Under the pieces are notes generated by a model. The model was not told the DNA's origin. It did no database searches and worked only from the letters and a program-made list of their open reading frames with translations. The position numbers and the translations under genes are program-made. Below are positions 58,264 to 64,000 of a DNA stretch of 64,000 nucleotides, piece after piece. Source of the stretch: Ceratodon purpureus. Its lineage: Eukaryota > Streptophyta > Bryopsida > Pseudoditrichales > Ditrichaceae. Numbering within the stretch: position 1 is the stretch's first letter; every line of letters begins with the position of its first letter. The stretch spans positions 21,132,573 to 21,196,572 of the forward strand of contig CM026426.1 of assembly GCA_014871385.1 (NCBI GenBank), read 5' to 3'.

Positions 58264-59702
58264 GTGTGGAAACATTTACCATAGCAGCCAGTAGGGGCTT
58301 CGTTCCACCATAGAGCTGATACACTGCCCCGCCGTGATTGCAAAACGTGTCGTGGACCTGCAAGTAGAACTCCATCCTTAACTCCGATGGATAGGTCGAG
58401 TACTTCCTTTCGTTGAACTTCCTGTTGTCCTTGTACAGTGGATGATCCGGCGTTCTGTACTCGCTCAGAGGATCTGGCGGTGACACTTTGTTCTCAAGTA
58501 AATCTGTATCAATGAGAAACAAGAGTCGGACGGGTTCCATTGCGATTCTGCTCTTTGGGGGGTGTTCACCGAGTCGCTCGTTAAGAGCGGGGAAATATTC
58601 AGAATTGACTTTCTTGCGACCACTCAAGGTTCTACGCTCCACCCACGTTAGCACCTGGGCAAAGTCCTCATCGTCTTTGCAAATCAGAAGCCAGTGCCGA
58701 ACATTGTTGAAATGGGGCTCTCCATAGTCATCGACCATATTGAAGAACTCCATGAAGAAGGGGTTCTCAAAAGTGTAGTTATGCCTCGTCTTGTAGATTG
58801 GGAGAAACCAGAAGTCGATGATTCCCAATGTGAGAGCGTCGCACCACAACCTCCATACATCAGAGGGCCAAGATCCGAAGGCATGTTGAGGCTCGCTGAT
58901 GAATGGGAGAAACTACATCTGAGCTGCTGGACTCTGAAACCCATCTCGAACCTGAAGGAATTGTCTAAAGAACTCAACCGCATATGAGGAGAGATCCTTG
59001 GCGGTTACGTTGCGATACTGTGTAGCTCTGGAGTTAGTCTAGTATGAGTCTGGAATACCCCAATCAAGCAAAACGTGCTTGGACTCCTTGGAGACATGGT
59101 AAGCCTATTTGAAGTGCTTCCAAGCCAGTACATCAAGGATGCCTCTCTTGATTAGATGTAGGGTCGGTTTAATCTTGTTCAGCTCCCCCTGAGCTACAGC
59201 TTTACGTTTTCTCCGCTCTACCCACTCCTTGACCGTATAGCAGTCCTCCAGTACATTCGTATTCTACTTAATGACAACCTTCGGATATGTGTACTTCCGA
59301 CTTGGCCGAGACTTATGTAGGATGTGCTTATAGAGCCTCCGGTGATCCGCCTCAGACAAGTTCCCGAGCCATTTGAAGAAATCCCTTGGAAGCATACCAT
59401 CCTTATCAGGAACAAACCTGGCACTTTGATGAAATTTCTTGTGAGGTTCTTCGGTGTCGGGGTCTGTGAGTCCACCACATGCCGCAGACGCGATCACCTC
59501 CTTCCACAAGTCCCAGGTTTCATCACTGGATGTGATGATCTTCAGCTTCTTTGTCAGGTAGATATTGTTCTTCCCTCCCTTCTTCGCGAGCAGGGCTTGA
59601 TGCTTGGCCACATCGATCATTGTGAAGCGCTCCCTGATTGCTTCCACAAAGTTTTGCATACACACAGGAACTACCTTAGATCATGCTTTCACGCAATTAC
59701 AC

Positions 59703-59723
59703 TTTAGCTGGACTCGAGCTAAA
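59703..59723. repeat. 21-bp near-palindrome, GCTC subtype, with extended arms
   Basis: TTTAGCTGGA-C-TCGAGCTAAA. Flanking CAC and GTG extend the palindrome by three bases on each side. In the first intron of the ParB/methyltransferase-like gene. Confidence 0.75.
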
Positions 59724-59770
59724 GTGCGTTAGATATACCAGATCATTGAAAACAAACAAGTTTATATACA

Positions 59771-59791
59771 TTTAGCTCGACTCGAGCTAAA
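59771..59791. repeat. 21-bp near-palindrome, GCTC subtype
   Basis: TTTAGCTCGA-C-TCGAGCTAAA with perfect arms, 10 bases from the next copy, same intron. Confidence 0.8.
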
Positions 59792-59801
59792 CTCCAAGCA
59801 G

Positions 59802-59822
59802 TTTAGCTCGAGTCGAGCTAAA
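59802..59822. repeat. 21-bp near-palindrome, GCTC subtype, with extended arms
   Basis: TTTAGCTCGA-G-TCGAGCTAAA with perfect arms, extended by GCAG and CTGC-type flanks to about 27 bases. Same intron. Confidence 0.8.
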
Positions 59823-61045
59823 CTGCTAATGCTAATGAGTCAGTGAACTTACGTTGTAAGTCTTTGAGGCTGGATTTCTTCTCGGACCTCTAGTCCTAGA
59901 CTCGCTTGCACCAGCGGCGGCATGTTTCAGTTGCGGCTTACCATACTTCAGCCACACTGTCCTGGCGGCAATAATATTGCTCGCCCAAGTTGGCTTAAAG
60001 GGTGCGAGATGGTTCACCCGATTATAAAATGCTGAGATCTTCCGCAGCTTATCATAATCAGGGGTCCAAACGATGTACGCGTCCCACTCCCTGAAGTCCC
60101 TCACCAACTCCTCACTAGCGTTATCCTCGATGAGTGATTTGGACGCCGCAACACTGTGTTGTCCGTTGACGATCCAGAATGTACAGCCCCTTAGATCATC
60201 TTCTTCCCGGGGTCTGAGCTTCGTGTCTAGCATCACACACAGGGTTTTCTTTTGTGTCCTATCCGGCATGTTGATCAAGTAATTCTTCATCTCCTCCATG
60301 TCCGCTTCTCATATGCACGGATAGTCCAATGGGCCGGTGCGGGCTTGCACCGCATCACGTCCACACTAATCTTCTTTGGTTGCCCATCCATTTTGAAGAC
60401 AAACACCTCCTCGCAATCAGCAAAGAAACCCTGGTAAATTCGATTGGCACTATCGAAGTCCAGGATCTCCCTAGCCTTGTTCTCCTTCGGAAGTTCCACG
60501 AAAACAGAGTTCAAACTTGTTGCTAGGTCCTCCGCAGATAAGAGCAAGTCCTTTTTGAGCTTCGGCTTGTTAGTCTTCTTCTCGAGGCCTTTCTTCTTCA
60601 ATGGTGAGAGGGGTGTGGGAGTTGCACAAGCGGCTCGGCTTTGCGAAGGAACTATTGCTCTGCCTCTCTTGCGTCCAGTTTGTTGGCTTCCCATTTGGCT
60701 TCCGGTTGTTGTCACTCCAGAAACGTCTAAATGGGATTTTCCTAGGGTTAGCCTGGCCTTTGCCTCCGTTGCGGCGAGCGTAAGGCTACTGACAACATTC
60801 CTCAGTTTCCAAGCTAGGGACTTTGCCAGGAGAGTACGTCCATCTTTTGTTGCCCATTTCTTGTCTATTACCTCTTGCCTCAATGTCTTCTCTATCTCAT
60901 CGAAGCAAGAAGACAACAGACTTTCCATTAATGCCATATTTAACTATTTCTGGACTGTCCAGAGTCCAGAATTAAGCAATTACCTATCATAGACCTGATA
61001 AATTTAGAGCATTGGCGTGACAATGTATGGGAAGAACCGTCGTGG

Positions 61046-61520
61046 AGGGGCTCAGAAGTATTCATCACGGGATCTCTCGACACCGAACTTGACCAAGATA
61101 TAAGTACATTGCGAGCGAGATATAAAAGAATAGAGGACATTTGAGCTCCAGAGTATTCATCACGAGATCCCCCAATAGCAAACTTGACCCAGATAATTAT
61201 ACGTACATTGCGAGCAAGGAACGAAAAACTGAAGAGATTTTGGCTCTACAATATTCATCACGGGATCCCCAGCAGCCAACTTGACCGAGATATACGTACA
61301 TTGGGTTTAGGGTAATACAAAAGAATAGAAGAGATGGGGGCTTAGAAGTATTCATCGGAGGATCCCGCGATATCAAACTTGAACGAGATATCAGCACATG
61401 GCAAGCGAGATACAGAACAGTAGAAGGCATGTCGGTTCAGCATTGTTTTGTCACGGGATGCCCCCAATATCAAACATGACCGACATATTATACTGTGAAG
61501 CAGATTTGAAACACATACAG
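61046..61520 (+). repeat. ~97-bp degenerate tandem array, about five copies
   Basis: The motif GTATTCATCACGGGATCCCC, then CAAACTTGACC and GATATACGTACATTG, recurs with starts near 61059, 61154, 61252, 61349 and 61444, spacing 95-98 bases. A weaker sixth copy may lie near 61630. It fills the gap between the DUF7869-like and ParB-like genes. Confidence 0.75.
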
Positions 61521-61719
61521 AAACAAACATCATTGACACGAGGAAGGCAGATATTACACAGAAGCTTTAGAAGCGGTCAAGCAGTGATGACTCTTATGTC
61601 ATTAATAGAAAATGAGGAAGACAGGTGACTTAGACGTAATCATCGAGGGATGTCCCGATGTCGTTCCTACGTGGCATAGAAGATCATGGATCAACTACGT
61701 TAGCTCTCTCTAAGTTTGC

Positions 61720-64000
61720 TCAAGCAGCCTCTATAGCTTTATTAGGAATGGTTCTAGTAGACGGGTCTTTGATTTTTGACCAATTTTGAAACAAAGCTGC
61801 ACCAACAGAGACCCACTCCGGAGCACGCGTCTCTACTACCCACTTAGCAGACCAACAATTACGGTATTTCAATGCAAGGTCTCTTTCCGTGCTACGAGGT
61901 TCCCAAAACTGAATTAGAAATTTCCCATGGTTTACATGGCCTTCCTCTCTGCATACAGCACTCGCTGCTCTTCCCTGCCACACAGGACAAATGAGTGGAT
62001 CTTCAAGTCTCAAAAGAACCCAGCTGTCGGGCCGAATATCACGCCAGGGATTGAAAGGACTCTCCGGAGCTTCGTTTGCTGGGCCACAATACGCCTCTGG
62101 TTCCTCATCCTTAGGAGTCACATCCTCAAGTAAAAAGGGTAAAAATCTTGGGCGCGGTACTCCGTTGGATACGGCTCTCCAGTCATGGTTTGGCCAGAAA
62201 CCCTCTAACAATTCACGATTTGTCACTGGCAGAGGCTTATCAAGCTCAGACAACAAACGAGTCCAGTAGTCAACATAAGGCCCAAAAGCTGCTGCAAATC
62301 CCTCGCATTTTGCCATTCCATTTTTCCAATACTCAATGTACTTCTAGAGTCCGCACTTCATGAATTTCTTGTTTTCAGTAGCTTTGGCTGCGGTCTCTCT
62401 CGCCTTCACTTGATTCCCAGTAGATTTAGGAACCTCACTTCCCCCCATAGGTTTGAACGGAAACGACTTTGGTGAGCCGTGAGGAAGTTTTGGGCCGCCA
62501 TCCATGTTTGCATTCCACAATCAAATAGAGGGTCTGTTGAGGGGTAGCCGTTGTGTGTCGAGGGCTGATTTCTTGTACCTCATAACCGGCCAACCATCAT
62601 CGTCCACATAGAATTTGAAAAGGTGCATCTCTCCAAGTCCAATAAGGCGTGCTGCACCACTACTTTGATAGCCTTTGATGAAAGACTTGAAGTCTGCAAC
62701 CTCTTGAATGAACTCCGGCATGAATGACAACTCCTAGGACTGCATGAAGGCCTTCAATAGATCCGCAAGAACAAACGTATTCTTGCTTTTTAATGCCTTC
62801 GACAAATGGCTAAAATAAGCGTCAATATCTTCGTGCGTATGACCCACTAGTAGAAATCCAGCCTGAATTTCCTTGAAAACACCCCGTGCAGTCAGCAGGG
62901 AGAGAAACGCCATGAGATATTGGTTCTTGTTATCTTTGGCGAAGTTATCCAGTTGAAGGTATAACTTCCTCGGTGAAGGTATATACCCTTGGACATCGGG
63001 GGATCCCTCGATACGCAGTAAAATGTCAAGGCACCTAGACTTCCCCCTCAACAATGTCTCGAACAGTGAGTTTTGCGGGGGGTACTCAAATAGTTTCCTA
63101 GACTCCCGAAATGAGGGGCCTTCTAGTCTACAGAACAGCCTTGCCAATGACGATATTGTGGCGTTAGAATCTCCTGGCCAACACTGAGGACAGTAATGTG
63201 CATAGGCGCCATCCCCGTGCCCATGTGAAACCATACCAGTGACATTCATAGGAAGTTGGCCCAAACCTTGAGTAGCCTTTGTTGTAACCCGCATCCGGGG
63301 AAGGGCAATTTTTGCAGTATCCATCTTGAAATGAATAATGCACAGAATCTCACTGGGATTGCGCTTTGATTCTTCACACCATGCACCATACAGACGACGA
63401 CAAGAGGCTTGGTGAGCAAGATGCTCCTCCCGTTGCTTCACGAAGTCAACATATTCTGGACTTCCGTTAGTTGACTTTAGAATGAATTCTTGAAGTTGGT
63501 CACATGTCGAGCATTTTGCAAAAGAACTTCCAACCGGTTTGATTGCAATATTGTTGAAGAGTGAACTTCTAATTCTACTAATTGTAGACTGGCTCACTGT
63601 AGGCAGACCCAATGAAACATTTGTCTGCAAAGCACCGGAACGTCCAAATGGCTTGTGAGGCAAAGAAAGAGACGCACACAAGCGAAGAAGCTCCAAGTAT
63701 TACACGACAAATTATGACAAATCCCTTAAGAGGGGAAAAAAGGGTTATATATTGCACATGACGTAGGTAGAGTGCAACGATACTATAAGACAGAGAACTG
63801 ACTGTCAATACAAAAGTAACCTCTATCGGAAGATCTCCCGATGCAATGACACTAGAAGACACGCGAAGCAAAGACTCGTACCTCATTGGCGTCAGCCATC
63901 ACTCGCTTCCAGTTGTTGCCTGCTGGAAGATATTTCAGAGTGTCCACTCGTCCATTTCCGATTCCTTGCATTTGATGGGGCATCTGATCGGCATTCTTGT
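61720..64000 (-). pseudogene. DUF7869-like protein, probable DDE-type recombinase (5' end outside window)
   Basis: Exon 1 runs from beyond the window edge to 63882 (DTLKYLPAGNNWKRVMADAN, GTACGA donor). Exon 2 starts at 63690. Numbering from the codon at 63696, it has a CSTCDQL zinc-like pair (residues 62-65), KMDTAKIALP (D126), AHYCPQCWPG, LYLQLDNFAKDNKNQYLMAF (D250) and LLVGHTHEDIDAYFSHLSK (H286 to D292). These are the conserved blocks I associate with DUF7869 proteins of plants and animals. The D, D and H/D spacing suggests an RNase H-like transposase or integrase; that is inference. The frame continues to 61720 but is broken by TAG (62734-62736), TGA (62521-62523) and TAG (62344-62346). 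Confidence 0.6.

Larger units (their letters stand above)
57207..60937 (-). pseudogene. ParB-like and N6/N4-methyltransferase-like fusion protein
   Basis: Exons on the minus strand: 60937-59853, 59674-58280, and 58142 to TGA 57339 or the next stop at 57207, with phase-matched introns. Exon 1 (from ATG, MALMESLLSSCF) has a basic linker, then a ParB/sulfiredoxin-like fold: ISVDVMRCKPAPAHWTIRAY, then TFWIVNGQHSVAASKSLIED with NGQH at 60167-60156. A one-base loss near 60300 splits it. Exon 2 carries a methyltransferase-like part: HVLLDWGIPDSY where a DPPY-type motif would be, WVERR, and YGGTK (58312-58298) running into AAM-MLLISAFVVADDSDSAKM across the junction, which resembles motif I. Four in-frame TAG codons interrupt exon 2. 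Exon 3 is acidic, then basic and helical. ParB-methyltransferase fusions are known from bacteria and phages. Confidence 0.6.
54324..64000 (-). mobile_element. Candidate multi-gene mobile element or endogenised invader
   Basis: Four genes lie head to tail on one strand with short introns: DUF7869-like, ParB/methyltransferase-like, FCP1-like and a small basic gene. A private family of about ten 21-bp palindromes is spread through introns and spacers of the same interval. Terminal repeats were not found; the right end is outside the window and the left end lies somewhere before 54.3 kb. Alternatives are a degenerate giant-virus insertion or a cluster of unrelated relics. Confidence 0.4.

Noticed and set aside
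58259-58279. C-terminal residues VNVSTL on the methyltransferase-like exon
   Set aside because: They read into the intron: GTAAATG after ATG 58282-58280 is a donor, and the next exon continues in phase.
54324-59822. CRISPR-like array made of the 21-bp repeats
   Set aside because: Spacing is irregular, the copies sit in introns of a eukaryotic gene block, and there are no uniform spacers or cas genes.
3372-62736. Reassigned TAG codon (variant genetic code)
   Set aside because: TAG also replaces a conserved Trp codon, TGA stops occur in the same genes, and several genes (for example 39049-39564) appear to end at TAG. C-to-T decay explains the bias better.

Overview
This window is eukaryotic nuclear DNA made almost entirely of plant-type transposable elements. 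The evidence is spliceosomal introns with GT-AG borders, a Ty3/gypsy integrase, TNP2-type (CACTA, En/Spm) transposases with Ptta/En/Spm Transposase_24 partners, and a MULE transposase with a SWIM finger. That combination fits a streptophyte, and the odd accessory genes suggest a bryophyte, lycophyte or charophyte rather than a flowering plant. The species cannot be fixed from sequence alone. No rRNA, tRNA or CRISPR was recognised.

Layout. (1) 1-5.7 kb: 3' part of a Ty3/gypsy retrotransposon (integrase, a long extension in the env position, a coiled-coil ORF, a putative 3' LTR). It appears to sit inside the Transposase_24-type gene of CACTA element A. (2) 5.9-18.7 kb: CACTA element A, with a minus-strand RS-rich gene at 6.0-6.8 kb, minor ORFs, and a 4-exon TNP2 gene at 13.5-18.7 kb carrying a nonsense codon and a frameshift. 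(3) 18.7-23.1 kb: spacer with homopolymer runs and one short F-box-like gene behind a TATA box. (4) 23097-48496: CACTA element B, bounded by 13-bp CACTACAAGAAAA terminal inverted repeats and a TTA target duplication. It holds a minus-strand Transposase_24 gene, a BRCT-like gene and a plus-strand TNP2 gene. It is split by a 9.27-kb insertion (29550-38820) that starts with another CACTA terminus, carries a truncated minus-strand TNP2 (element C), and is flanked by 537-bp direct repeats. (5) 48.5-54 kb: poorly interpretable DNA plus a decayed MULE transposase. (6) 54.3-64 kb: the most unusual part. Four minus-strand genes lie head to tail: a DUF7869-like putative recombinase; a ParB-like plus N6/N4-methyltransferase-like fusion; an FCP1-like HAD protein with altered catalytic acids; and a small basic/coiled-coil gene. 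Introns and spacers of this block carry a family of 21-bp near-palindromes that I found nowhere else in the window.

How the parts relate. TNP2 and Transposase_24 proteins are the usual transposase and terminal-binding pair of CACTA elements; here they are transcribed divergently. The 54-64 kb block looks like one multi-gene element or invader, now degraded. Most of the nonsense codons I could place are TAG, which fits decay of CAG or TGG codons at methylated CHG sites. Exon coordinates come from reading splice sites and frames by eye. Domain names come from motif recognition, not database searches.
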